Source of the DNA: UBA2798 sp046289975 | GTDB taxonomy: Bacteria > Bacteroidota > Bacteroidia > Flavobacteriales_D > UBA2798 | Reading direction: 5' to 3' | Length of the DNA stretch: 64,000 nt | NCBI GenBank assembly: GCA_046289975.1 | Contig: JBKBUQ010000001.1 | Span: 1-64,000, forward strand | In this document: positions 7,741 through 16,861 of the stretch, in pieces | How the letters are laid out: each line of letters begins with the position of its first letter | Numbering within the stretch: the stretch's first letter is position 1 | The notes under the pieces: model-generated | Seen by the model: only the letters and a program-made list of their open reading frames with translations | Told to the model about the DNA's origin: nothing | Databases searched by the model: none | Position numbers and translations under genes: made by a program

Positions 7741-8715
7741 TCAATGCTCTCTTACCATTAAACTTTCTGCAAGTTTTTCAAGCGGTGCTTTCTTCGAAGC
7801 ATCAAGCGAAATGGCATTTAGATGGTGGATGGATTTTGCATAATATTCATCCATGGCCATTCGGGTTTTTTCAGGAATAGACAGAGCGTTGAAAAGCTCC
7901 AGGACCTGTCGGATTTTCGTTTCTTCCGGTATCGTTACGGATTGAATCAATTGCTGCAATTCCTTATTCTGATTTGCATCAGCATCTTTTAATGCTTTTA
8001 AAACGAGATAAGTTTTTTTGTTGGCAATAATATCTCCGCCGACTTTCTTTCCGAATTTATCAGGATCTCCATAAGCATCCAACAGATCATCCTGTAATTG
8101 AAATGCGACACCCAAATTCTTTCCAAATTCATTCAAATGCTCAGCATCTTTTTTATTGGCATTGGCAAGTATGGCTCCAATTTCAAGAGCTCCACCAAGA
8201 AGAACGGAAGTTTTTAAAGCGATCATGTTGATGTATTCTTCAATGCTCACATCATCACGTGTTTCAAACTCCATGTCGTATTGTTGCCCTTCACAGACTT
8301 CAATAGCAGTTCGATTGAAAACACGAACTACTTCGGGAAGTTTGTCAGCGGCACATTTCGACATTTGCTGGTAGGCGATTACCAGCATTGCATCTCCCGA
8401 TAGAATTCCCACGTTGCTGTTCCATTTTTCATGAACGGTTTTTTTTCCTCTTCGCAGCGGAGCATTGTCCATGATATCGTCGTGGATTAAGGAAAAATTA
8501 TGAAACAATTCAATGGCGATTGCCTGTGGTAATGCATTTTCAGCTTTTCCCCCGAATAATTCATGGGCCATTAGCAATAACACGGGCCGCATTCTTTTTC
8601 CGCCCAACGTGAGGATGTAGCGAAGTGGATCATACAACTCTTTGGGTCGATCAGGAAAATGGAGATCAGCAAGACCTTTCTCCACCATTACCATGTATTC
8701 AGGAATATTTCGCAT
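7741..8715 (-). CDS. Trans-polyprenyl diphosphate synthase (FPP/GGPP type)
   Basis: 324-residue isoprenoid chain-elongation enzyme. The two Mg-binding aspartate motifs are present: DDIMD (79-83) and DDLLD (209-213), with GGKRMRP near residue 38 for substrate binding. A Phe five residues before the first motif (F74) is often seen in enzymes making C15-C20 products, so geranylgeranyl diphosphate is possible; exact chain length cannot be read from sequence. The start abuts the rfbA stop with no gap, and kdsB follows after 2 nt. Confidence 0.9.
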   Translation of the reverse strand: MRNIPEYMVMVEKGLADLHFPDRPKELYDPLRYILTLGGKRMRPVLLLMAHELFGGKAENALPQAIAIELFHNFSLIHDDIMDNAPLRRGKKTVHEKWNSNVGILSGDAMLVIAYQQMSKCAADKLPEVVRVFNRTAIEVCEGQQYDMEFETRDDVSIEEYINMIALKTSVLLGGALEIGAILANANKKDAEHLNEFGKNLGVAFQLQDDLLDAYGDPDKFGKKVGGDIIANKKTYLVLKALKDADANQNKELQQLIQSVTIPEETKIRQVLELFNALSIPEKTRMAMDEYYAKSIHHLNAISLDASKKAPLEKLAESLMVREH

Positions 8716-9576
8716 TTATTTAATCAGATTCAGCAAATACGTTCCATAACCGCTTTTTGTAAGTGGTTCTGCCAGTTTCGCCAGTTGTTCTTTGTTAATG
8801 TAACCCATTGTATATGCAACTTCTTCGATGCAACCGATACGCAAGCCTTGTCGCTCCTCAATAACCTGCACAAACTGTCCGGCCTGCATTAGTGACGCGA
8901 AGGTTCCGGTATCCAGCCAGGCCGTTCCACGATCAAGAATGGAAACCTGCAACTCTTCTCGACGCAGATATTCTTTATTTACATCAGTAATTTCATACTC
9001 ACCTCGTGCACTTGGCCTCAGGTTTTTGGCAATATCAATTACCTGATTGTCGTAAAAATATAAACCGGGTACCGCATAATTCGATTTGGGTTGTTTTGGT
9101 TTTTCCTCAATGCTGATTGCTTTCATATCAGCGTCAAATTCAACCACACCATAACGTTCGGGATCACTTACATGATATGCGAAAATGACAGCCCCTTTGG
9201 GGTCGTAATGCGATCGTAAATTTCTTCCCAGACCAGTTCCGTAAAAAATATTGTCTCCAAGAATGAGCGCAACACTATCCTTTCCTACAAAATCAGCTCC
9301 AATTACAAATGCTTGTGCAAGTCCGTTGGGAACGGCTTGTTCTTCGTAGGTGAAATTGCACCCAAGGTCTTTTCCGTCTCCCAATAGTTTTTTAAAATGC
9401 GGAAGATCATGTGGAGTAGATATTATCAGGATATCGCGAATTCCTGAACTCATTAATGTAGACAATGGATAATAAATCATCGGCTTGTCATACACCGGCA
9501 TCAATTGCTTGCTAACTGCAAGGGTTAATGGGTGAAGACGCGTTCCGGATCCGCCGGCCAGAATAATACCTTTCAT
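8716..9576 (-). CDS. rfbA: RfbA, glucose-1-phosphate thymidylyltransferase
   Basis: 286-residue enzyme making dTDP-glucose, the first step to dTDP-L-rhamnose and related surface sugars. The N-terminal ILAGGSGTRLHPLT nucleotide-binding motif and SKQLMPVYDKPMIYYP are typical of RmlA/RfbA, and length matches the family. The gene lies alone, without rfbBCD, inside an envelope-precursor run, so the downstream sugar pathway must be encoded elsewhere. It lies 21 nt after the RND exporter gene. Confidence 0.96.
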   Translation of the reverse strand: MKGIILAGGSGTRLHPLTLAVSKQLMPVYDKPMIYYPLSTLMSSGIRDILIISTPHDLPHFKKLLGDGKDLGCNFTYEEQAVPNGLAQAFVIGADFVGKDSVALILGDNIFYGTGLGRNLRSHYDPKGAVIFAYHVSDPERYGVVEFDADMKAISIEEKPKQPKSNYAVPGLYFYDNQVIDIAKNLRPSARGEYEITDVNKEYLRREELQVSILDRGTAWLDTGTFASLMQAGQFVQVIEERQGLRIGCIEEVAYTMGYINKEQLAKLAEPLTKSGYGTYLLNLIK

Positions 9577-9597
9577 TATAATTCAATTAACATTTAG

Positions 9598-12255
9598 TCA
9601 GAGAAAATGTTCCTCCTGGTCATCTTTTCTTTCGATTCGTAAACTACTTAGATCCTCATCAATTTCTTCATCAAAAATCTCAAGAAAAGGTTCACGGAAA
9701 GCTTGTGTTGTTACCCATTTGTCGAGGCTCATCAATAGCGAAGGTAAAATCACAAGGTTGCATAACATTGCAACCATCAATGTAATGGAAATTAATAATC
9801 CCAAGGCTTTGGTCCCGCCAAATTCGGAAAAGGTGAAAATGAGAAATCCGCAAAACAATACAATTGAGGTGTACATCATGCTGACTCCTGCTTCGGAAAT
9901 GGAATGAATGGCAGATTCTTTGATCGATTTTCCGGTTTTTAATTCCTGCCGGTATTTAGCAAGAAAGTGAATGGCATCGTCAACAGAAATTCCTAGAGCA
10001 ATAGAAAAAACAAGCACCGTAGAAACTTTTAACGGTATATCGAAGAATCCCATAATTGCTCCTGCAATCAACAGAGGAATCAGATTGGGAAGCATCGAAA
10101 TCATAACCATCCGCAGCGATCGGAATAACAGTGCCATTAATGCGGAAATGGAAACAATAGCAAAAACAAGACTTGATAATAAATTCCCGATTAGGTATTT
10201 TGTTCCTTTTGCAAACGCAACCGCAGTGCCTGTAAAAATCACATCTGCCCTGGAATTAGTAATGGCGCGCTGAAGTTTTTCCTTGTAATCGGCGTCGGAG
10301 TGACGTGCATAAACCTTCTCCGGATTTTCTTCCAATTGTGCAAGAATAACACTGTCTCCACCTGCCAGTTCTTCTACAAGTAAATTGTAAATTCTTGGGT
10401 AGTTTTCATAAAACAATTTCAGACTGCTGTCACGTTCAATTTCTTTTGTCGCAAATGCTGCATTGAAGGATGAGTCAACTTCTTGTCGATCCGGATTGAG
10501 GATGCCGTCAATCTTTTTTTCAAGGCGGTTTTCAATAGCGACAAGTTGTTTCGCTCCAAGATCTTTCACTTGCATGGTAATCCTGCTTTGTGTTTCAGTG
10601 CTGTCGATGAAACCTTTTAAGCCTGGTCCGCTTTTATTTTCTCTTAGTCGTTCAAAATAAGGCTTCAGGTAAATGAAATCGCGCTTTCCGGGTAAGCGAT
10701 AAGATTCCATTGCCCCACCATTAAAAGCCTGATTAACGAATTTTAATGCGTCCGTTACTGCCAGTGATTTAGAAAAGTATTCCTCAGTATCCAGTATACG
10801 CTGAATGGAATCTACTTTTTGCAAATTGCGGATGGCATTGTTTGGATTTTTTAACTGACCCTTACTTTTGAAATCGATAATAATTTCAAAGGGAACCATT
10901 CCTCCGAAATTTTCTTCAATGAAAACCAAATCTTTTTTTACACGCGAACTATCCGGAAGGTCTTCGGTGATCGCTCCTGTAGTGCGCACAAGCGAAACAC
11001 CAATTATACCAACAATGATTACCGCAACAGTTCCAAGATAGACTAGCCAGCGACGACGGGAAACAAGATTGACCAGAAAATCGATTGAGTGTTCTACCCA
11101 TCTTTTCTCGAGGTGTTTGGTCTGTTTCACCGATGGGTTCCGCATATAGCTGAACACAATCGGTATGATGATGATGGAAAGGAAAAACAATGAAATGACA
11201 TTGATCGCAGAAACCATTCCAAACTCCCTTAATTTGTCGTTTTCGGTAATTATGAAAGTGGAAAATCCAAGAGCAGTGGTTGCATTGGTCATTAATGTTG
11301 CACCTCCAATTTTCCGGATAACCATATTCAATGCGCGGTACGTATTTCCGGCGCGCATGAATTCCTGATGGTATTTTGTAATCAAATAGATACAATTGGG
11401 TATTGCAATAACAATCATCAACGGCGGAATGAGGGCCATGAGTTGTGAAATCTCATAACCCAATAATCCCATTGTTCCAAAAGCCCATATAACACCAACA
11501 ATTATTACGATCATACAGGCAATAATTACCCGTATTGAACGGAAAAACAGAAAGAGGATCAGACAGGTTACAGCAGCAGAAAATCCAATGAAGAAACGCA
11601 ATTCGGATTTTAGCGTGTTAAATAATGTTTCCCGAATAAAAGGTAATCCCGAAAAATGAATACTGCCAAATACCGATTCGTATTTCTCTCCAATTGCAAC
11701 AACTTCAGGTATAGTGGTCCCGCGTTTTTTGGAATTGAACTTATTTGGATTAATGAATACCATCATCAGGTGTGCACCGGTTACATCGTTGTAAAGAATT
11801 CTGTTATAAAAAGGAAAAGAGTGAATAAGTTTGCGGGTACTGTCTAGTTCTTCAGGTGTGTCAGGAATCTCTCTGCAAAGCGGCAGAATTTCGAATTTTT
11901 TTAGGGAGTCATTTTTGTACAAACCATACATATCTGCTTCTGAAAAAACAGAATCAACGCCATCAATTGTGCGTAAATCAGCGCCGAGTTTTTTCCAGTT
12001 TCTGAATTTCTCAGGGGTGTAGAGATCTTTGTCGTTAATACCAATCACCATCACCATGCCGTCTTCTCCAAATCGCTTTTTCATATCCTGAAAAACAATA
12101 TTGGCCGTGTCCTTTTCAGGAAGCATGGTTTGAAACTTATGATTGATGCGGATTCCTGTAATCGCCATATACAGCCAAAATGCAGTAATCACGGCCAGTA
12201 CAGAAAGCATCTGTATGCGGTATCGAAGAATTTTAGATGCTATCCAGGCCCACAT
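9598..12255 (-). CDS. RND superfamily (MMPL-type) exporter
   Basis: 885-residue inner-membrane transporter with the duplicated RND/MMPL layout: TM1 near residues 14-33, a large periplasmic loop, a block of five helices, then TM7 near 400, a second loop and five more helices near the C-terminus. It belongs to the group of predicted RND exporters that move lipids or hydrophobic molecules (HpnN/MMPL-like). The motif GISVDDAIHFLAKYR in the second half is characteristic. No membrane-fusion or outer-membrane partner adjoins it. The substrate is unknown; neighbours in envelope synthesis hint at a lipid. Confidence 0.88.
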   Translation of the reverse strand: MWAWIASKILRYRIQMLSVLAVITAFWLYMAITGIRINHKFQTMLPEKDTANIVFQDMKKRFGEDGMVMVIGINDKDLYTPEKFRNWKKLGADLRTIDGVDSVFSEADMYGLYKNDSLKKFEILPLCREIPDTPEELDSTRKLIHSFPFYNRILYNDVTGAHLMMVFINPNKFNSKKRGTTIPEVVAIGEKYESVFGSIHFSGLPFIRETLFNTLKSELRFFIGFSAAVTCLILFLFFRSIRVIIACMIVIIVGVIWAFGTMGLLGYEISQLMALIPPLMIVIAIPNCIYLITKYHQEFMRAGNTYRALNMVIRKIGGATLMTNATTALGFSTFIITENDKLREFGMVSAINVISLFFLSIIIIPIVFSYMRNPSVKQTKHLEKRWVEHSIDFLVNLVSRRRWLVYLGTVAVIIVGIIGVSLVRTTGAITEDLPDSSRVKKDLVFIEENFGGMVPFEIIIDFKSKGQLKNPNNAIRNLQKVDSIQRILDTEEYFSKSLAVTDALKFVNQAFNGGAMESYRLPGKRDFIYLKPYFERLRENKSGPGLKGFIDSTETQSRITMQVKDLGAKQLVAIENRLEKKIDGILNPDRQEVDSSFNAAFATKEIERDSSLKLFYENYPRIYNLLVEELAGGDSVILAQLEENPEKVYARHSDADYKEKLQRAITNSRADVIFTGTAVAFAKGTKYLIGNLLSSLVFAIVSISALMALLFRSLRMVMISMLPNLIPLLIAGAIMGFFDIPLKVSTVLVFSIALGISVDDAIHFLAKYRQELKTGKSIKESAIHSISEAGVSMMYTSIVLFCGFLIFTFSEFGGTKALGLLISITLMVAMLCNLVILPSLLMSLDKWVTTQAFREPFLEIFDEEIDEDLSSLRIERKDDQEEHFL

Positions 12256-12302
12256 ATGGTAGAATTGTTGTCAAAAGTAGGAAAATGATGCGAACCAAGC
12301 GG

Positions 12303-14729
12303 TTACATAACAAAGGAGAAACTTATCTTAATTGCAATATTGTCTATTCTCGATTCAAAAGCATGATTGCCATAGCGGTAGAAAAAGCCAATACCCATAC
12401 CCGAAATGCCGGAACGGATAATACTATTCACCATCAAGCCTGATTCGGAGTATATTCCTGTTGGGACTTTTACATCGGGCAATAGCAACTTTTGCTGATT
12501 CAGACTCCCGCTATAATGGTTACTCGCTATAATAAATTGCGGCTTGAATTTTCCCTTAAAGAACAAACTCCCCATCTCATAGCGAAAATGCAAAGCTGCA
12601 TATTTATCTGTCAGGAATTCATTGGTTCGCATCACCTCAAAGCCATATCCTGAAACAACGTTTAATTCACGAATTGGCCTCCAGGTGCCCCGTGGATTGT
12701 ATAAAATTCCGAGCGGTAATTGCTGACCATCCACCATTCCCGCTTGTAAACGGTACGAAAAATGTCCCATTCGGCGGATGCGATGGCGCTTTTCAATGCG
12801 GAGATCTACTTTGTTGTAATTCAGTTCTCCACTTGCCAGCTGGTCTGTGCCGTGACTGAATTTAATCCATATCAGAGGGAAATTTGAACCTTCTGAAATG
12901 ATTCTGTTCCCACTCCGAATCAAACGCTCCCGCAACTGAATACGAATCCCTAAGCCTGTTTCTGCTAGAATATATTCGTCGCGAAATAGATCGACCCCAT
13001 TGCTCATGGAGATTTGCTGACCATAACCCGGGAAACTCGTTCGGTATTGAACATTCGCATAGGGGAATACTTTGATGTGTTTGTTCAAACGGCAGCCAAA
13101 AACAGCTTCATATTTATCCGAAAAATCAAAACGATTTCGATAGAGTTCGCTGAGGTCCTGACTTAAGTTCATGCCCCTTCTTTCGAAAAACGCCACTCCC
13201 CCGGTTTCTTCAAGGTCGTGTTGCCAGTTTAGATTGAGATGCACATCCTTCCCTGGTATTTTCAATAACAGATCTGCACCGTATTTCCAGTTTTTGTCTT
13301 TAAATCCGTAAGCGAAGTAACCTCCAATCGAAAAATAATTTGAAATACGGTCGTTTGTCCGCAATCCCAATCCTGCACGAAAACCTTCATAATCATTAAA
13401 GCTAATGAGTCGTGTAAGATCAAGGTTGATTTTTTTTATAGGAACCTGACCATCCAGTAAATACATCATTGCATTGAATCGCCGCTCTAACTTTTGTGCT
13501 TTTCCTAAAGAATCAATTACGTGGTAAGTTGTACGCTCTTTTTCATTTAAACTATCCGTGCGATGGTCGTTCCAAAAATTTTCTTCCCTTTTACCCGCAT
13601 CAGGATCAGTTTCCAGAGCAATATAGGCCGGACTATTTTTCTTTTTCTGTTCCGGATCAATTTTGATGTTGCTTAAATAGGCATTAGCATAACCAACCAA
13701 TTCCATGTTTTCTATTTCCACATTCGGGAAAAACAATGTTGTATTAAGTTGCACGGGAAACCATTGGCGCGACGCAACAAACTCATATTGCTGCATGATT
13801 TTTATACCCAGATCCTGACTTTTTTTATTGGCAGGTTCTGCAATTACCTGAACTAGGGCAAACCCGTTGGAACTGATAAGCAATACTCCTTTCATCCCGT
13901 TAAATGATTTCCCTTTTTTTGGACGAAAAGAAACGCGCCACAAGGTATCCCTGGCGGTAAACAGAGTGTCTTCTATAAGGAAAAAATAGCGCTTACTTGC
14001 GTTTGGTGCAACAGGACCCTCATATTGAATTCCTCCGAGGGAAATGTACTCTCGGTAAAAGGTAAAACTTTGTAATTCCGTTGCAAGCAGATTGAATACC
14101 GGGTTTTGAAATCCGGAAATGCGCGATGCAATCACAGTTTCTTTATTGTTGTCGGGTAAACGGAATTGTCGCTCCGTTACCGATTCTGCCATAAATAAAT
14201 GTTGCTTCTCAAAAAGTTCAATAACCTGCTTTTTATTGGTATCAAGTTGTGCGATTTTTTCCGGATGGAGAAAAAGTGTGGAATCAATGGCAAGGGTTAC
14301 AATCAATTTGTTGTAGGAGGTATAAGAAAAATGAATTGATTTTTCAGGATCGTTCCTTTTGCGGTTCGCATAAACACGTTCCATCAAGGTATCTGCTGGA
14401 TTTATTCCCGGTAATACTTCAACGGTTTCCAGTTCGGTATTTCCTTTTTCCAGATAAATGATCTGTCGGGAAAGTGAGTGATCCACAAGGTATTCTCTCG
14501 AATAATAGCCAATATAAGAAATACGTAATAGTTCAATTTTTTCAGAAGATTGAATGGTAAACCGGCCTTCGATATCGGTTGATGCACCAAATTTCCCATC
14601 AGCGCTGATGATATTTACAAAGGCAAGAGGCTCGCGGGTGGCCATATCAAGTACTGTACCGCTAATCCTGTATTGAGCATAAAGCGGCAACACCAGAATA
14701 AGTTGGCAAAGAATGAAAACTGTGCGCAT
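12303..14729 (-). CDS. DUF5686 outer membrane protein with carboxypeptidase-regulatory-like domain
   Basis: 808 residues. A signal peptide (residues 1-18, ending LPLYAQ) is followed by a carboxypeptidase-D regulatory-like domain at about 19-95 (ISGTVLDMATREPLAFVNI, typical of Bacteroidota outer-membrane receptors). The rest matches the DUF5686 barrel family. There is no TonB plug, so it is not a classical TonB-dependent receptor. Function is unknown. It heads the minus-strand run leading into the RND exporter (47 nt). A perfect -7 box lies only 5 nt before the ATG, predicting a near-leaderless mRNA. Confidence 0.82.
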   Translation of the reverse strand: MRTVFILCQLILVLPLYAQYRISGTVLDMATREPLAFVNIISADGKFGASTDIEGRFTIQSSEKIELLRISYIGYYSREYLVDHSLSRQIIYLEKGNTELETVEVLPGINPADTLMERVYANRKRNDPEKSIHFSYTSYNKLIVTLAIDSTLFLHPEKIAQLDTNKKQVIELFEKQHLFMAESVTERQFRLPDNNKETVIASRISGFQNPVFNLLATELQSFTFYREYISLGGIQYEGPVAPNASKRYFFLIEDTLFTARDTLWRVSFRPKKGKSFNGMKGVLLISSNGFALVQVIAEPANKKSQDLGIKIMQQYEFVASRQWFPVQLNTTLFFPNVEIENMELVGYANAYLSNIKIDPEQKKKNSPAYIALETDPDAGKREENFWNDHRTDSLNEKERTTYHVIDSLGKAQKLERRFNAMMYLLDGQVPIKKINLDLTRLISFNDYEGFRAGLGLRTNDRISNYFSIGGYFAYGFKDKNWKYGADLLLKIPGKDVHLNLNWQHDLEETGGVAFFERRGMNLSQDLSELYRNRFDFSDKYEAVFGCRLNKHIKVFPYANVQYRTSFPGYGQQISMSNGVDLFRDEYILAETGLGIRIQLRERLIRSGNRIISEGSNFPLIWIKFSHGTDQLASGELNYNKVDLRIEKRHRIRRMGHFSYRLQAGMVDGQQLPLGILYNPRGTWRPIRELNVVSGYGFEVMRTNEFLTDKYAALHFRYEMGSLFFKGKFKPQFIIASNHYSGSLNQQKLLLPDVKVPTGIYSESGLMVNSIIRSGISGMGIGFFYRYGNHAFESRIDNIAIKISFSFVM

Positions 14730-14733
14730 GGTT

Positions 14734-14741
14734 CAAATATA
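14734..14741 (-). promoter_or_regulatory. -7 promoter box for the DUF5686/RND/rfbA run
   Basis: TATATTTG on the minus strand, a perfect match to the Bacteroidota -7 consensus TAnnTTTG. It ends 5 nt before the ATG at 14729, so the transcript would start at or next to the start codon. The -33 element is weak. The divergent gene begins at 14748, so its regulatory DNA overlaps this box. Confidence 0.55.
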
Positions 14742-14747
14742 CATTAA

Positions 14748-15791
14748 GTGCGATTGCCTATTTTTGGAGAAGTGATTTTTTATTCGGATAAGGCACGGCT
14801 TTTAAAAACTTTTTCATTCCGCAAGGCTTGGAACTTACTTCGTTTGTACCGATCGTTCCATGCATCGCGCAGATCTAAAAGTGCAGTCCATAAAGGAATG
14901 CCTGTTGCAATTTCCATAGAACCTACAACAGCATGCAATCTGGGTTGTCCTGAATGTCCAAGTGGACTAAAGGTATTTTCACGACCAACAGGAAATCTTC
15001 GTTTGGATTTAAACAAACGAATTCTCGATGAACTTGCGCCATGGTTATGGTATGTCAACTTTTATTTTCAGGGAGAACCCTATATCCACCCTCAGTTCCT
15101 CCAATTGGTGCATTATGCCAAAAGCAAGGGAATTTACACATCTACCTCTACCAATGCGCACTTTTTATCGGATGAAAAAGCCAAGGCTACAGTCGAAAGC
15201 GGTCTCGATCGTTTGATCATTTCTATTGATGGCACAACGCAGGACACTTACGAACAATACCGGATAAACGGATCACTCGACAAAGTGATAGAAGGCACCA
15301 AAAATATTATTCGCTGGAAAAAGGAATTAAGATCGTCCACTCCACATATCATCTTTCAGTTTTTGGTTGTGCGCCCCAATGAACATCAGGTTGATGAGGT
15401 TTTTCAATTGGCAAAAGAGCTGGGTGTGAATGAAATTCGGTTGAAAACAGCGCAAGTTTATAACTTCGAAAAGGGGAATCCTCTTATTCCTGAAAATGAA
15501 AATTATTCCAGGTACAAGCAGAAAAAGGACGGGTCTTGGTCGGTAAAAAATAAAATGGAAGACCATTGCTGGAGGATGTGGAGTTCATCTGTGATCACCT
15601 GGGACGGTAAACTCGTTCCCTGTTGCTTTGATAAGGATGCTGAGCATAGACTTGGCGATCTAAAGCAGGAAAGTTTCAGATCGAATTGGACTTCGCCTGC
15701 CTACAATCAGTTCAGAAACGCGGTATTATCCGGCCGGGACCAAATAGAAATTTGTAAAAATTGTTCCGAAGGGACCAAGGTATGGGCCTGA
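14748..15791 (+). CDS. Radical SAM/SPASM domain protein
   Basis: 347 residues. The radical SAM cluster motif CNLGCPEC (C63, C67, C70) holds the [4Fe-4S] that cleaves S-adenosylmethionine. The C-terminal part has Cys residues in a SPASM-like arrangement (near CWRMW, LVPCCFD and ICKNC) for auxiliary clusters. I use the GTG at 14748: the upstream segment RLPIFGEVIFYSDKARLL looks conserved, and the next Met (residue 51) would leave little before the cluster motif. Members of this group modify peptides or act in cofactor or lipid pathways; no precursor peptide gene is nearby, so the substrate is unknown. It converges on metF with abutting stops. Confidence 0.85.
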   Translation: MRLPIFGEVIFYSDKARLLKTFSFRKAWNLLRLYRSFHASRRSKSAVHKGMPVAISIEPTTACNLGCPECPSGLKVFSRPTGNLRLDLNKRILDELAPWLWYVNFYFQGEPYIHPQFLQLVHYAKSKGIYTSTSTNAHFLSDEKAKATVESGLDRLIISIDGTTQDTYEQYRINGSLDKVIEGTKNIIRWKKELRSSTPHIIFQFLVVRPNEHQVDEVFQLAKELGVNEIRLKTAQVYNFEKGNPLIPENENYSRYKQKKDGSWSVKNKMEDHCWRMWSSSVITWDGKLVPCCFDKDAEHRLGDLKQESFRSNWTSPAYNQFRNAVLSGRDQIEICKNCSEGTKVWA

Positions 15792-16745
15792 TCAGAAAAC
15801 CTCTTTGGCAACGCGTCGGGTTGAGTCGCTAAGCCCCATAGTGTAGAAATGTAAACAGGGAACGCCTTTCGCGATCAGTTCTTTTGATTGACGAATACAC
15901 CAGTCAATTCCAACTTCCTTCGCCTCCTTATCGTCCTTCGCTTTTTCTACATTTTCGTATAGTTCTTCAGGTAAATCAATGTGGAAAATTTTGGGAAGAC
16001 CGGTAAGTTGTTTCTTCCCAGTCAGGATTTTTAATCCCGGGATGATCGGAACATTGATTCCGTTTTTACGACACAAATCAACAAATTCAAAGTATTTTTT
16101 ATTATCAAAAAACATCTGTGTCACAATATATTCAGCACCGGCATCTACTTTCATTTTCAGAAATTTGATATCGCTTGCCATATTGGGCGCCTCCATGTGC
16201 TTTTCCGGATATCCGGCAATACCAATACAAAAGTTGGTAGGAGCCATGTCTTTAACATCATCCTCAAGGTAGATCCCATTGTTCATTTTGTCGATGTGCT
16301 GCACCAGATCAAGCGCATAATGGTGTCCATCCGGATCAGGCACGAAACCGGGTTCAGTTTTTATGGAATCGCCACGTAAGGCCAAAACATTATCGATACC
16401 GAGAAACTGAAGATCGATCAGCGCATTTTCTGTTTCTTCTTTTGAAAATCCACCGCAAATGATGTGCGGAACAGCATCAATCTTATACCTGTTCATAATT
16501 GCTGCACAAATACCAACAGTGCCCGGGCGTTTTCGGATACTCACTTTTTCAAGGTAACCGCCTTCACGTTTTTTGTAAACGTATTCTTCACGGTGATAGG
16601 TAACATCAATAAAAGATGGTTGAAATTCCAAAAGAGGATCGATACCGTCAAAAATTGACTGAATACTCTTCCCTTTTAATGGAGGTAGGATCTCGATAGA
16701 GAATAGTGTGCGCTTGGCATCTTTGAGGTGGTCGATGACTTTCAT
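15792..16745 (-). CDS. metF: MetF, methylenetetrahydrofolate reductase
   Basis: 317-residue flavoprotein reducing 5,10-methylene- to 5-methyl-tetrahydrofolate, the methyl donor for methionine synthesis. Family features include FSIEILPP near the start, FIDVTYH, the LRGDS folate/FAD motif and QMFFDN. It is slightly longer than E. coli MetF (about 296). The ATG at 16745 follows a good -7 box. I see no SAM or cobalamin riboswitch in the 116-bp upstream region, and no other methionine genes adjoin. Confidence 0.96.
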   Translation of the reverse strand: MKVIDHLKDAKRTLFSIEILPPLKGKSIQSIFDGIDPLLEFQPSFIDVTYHREEYVYKKREGGYLEKVSIRKRPGTVGICAAIMNRYKIDAVPHIICGGFSKEETENALIDLQFLGIDNVLALRGDSIKTEPGFVPDPDGHHYALDLVQHIDKMNNGIYLEDDVKDMAPTNFCIGIAGYPEKHMEAPNMASDIKFLKMKVDAGAEYIVTQMFFDNKKYFEFVDLCRKNGINVPIIPGLKILTGKKQLTGLPKIFHIDLPEELYENVEKAKDDKEAKEVGIDWCIRQSKELIAKGVPCLHFYTMGLSDSTRRVAKEVF

Positions 16746-16761
16746 ACTGTGAATGAGGCCG

Positions 16762-16769
16762 CAAATATA
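16762..16769 (-). promoter_or_regulatory. -7 promoter box for metF
   Basis: TATATTTG on the minus strand, a perfect Bacteroidota -7 box, 17 nt before the metF ATG. The predicted leader is about a dozen nucleotides, too short for a riboswitch. Confidence 0.6.
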
Positions 16770-16819
16770 GGCGGGTAGGACCTAAAAAAGAAAAGGAGAT
16801 TTGATGTTTGCCCTGTTTA

Positions 16820-16854
16820 TTGCGTAATCTGATGGCCCTAATTGCTTAATTTTG
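16820..16854 (+). promoter_or_regulatory. Promoter for lepA
   Basis: TTG at 16820-16822, then a 24-nt spacer, then TAATTTTG at 16847-16854, a perfect -7 box. The spacer is a little long. The box ends 8 nt before the lepA ATG at 16862, so the leader would be only a few nucleotides. Confidence 0.55.
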
Positions 16855-16861
16855 CAGCCTT

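Noticed and set aside
7736..7744. TTG two codons upstream as the start of kdsB
   Set aside because: It would overlap the upstream stop; the ATG at 7738 directly precedes the family-conserved IIPARYASTRFPGKP.
16746..16861. A possible SAM or cobalamin riboswitch upstream of metF
   Set aside because: The -7 box lies 17 nt from the start codon, leaving too short a leader, and no conserved aptamer sequence is visible.
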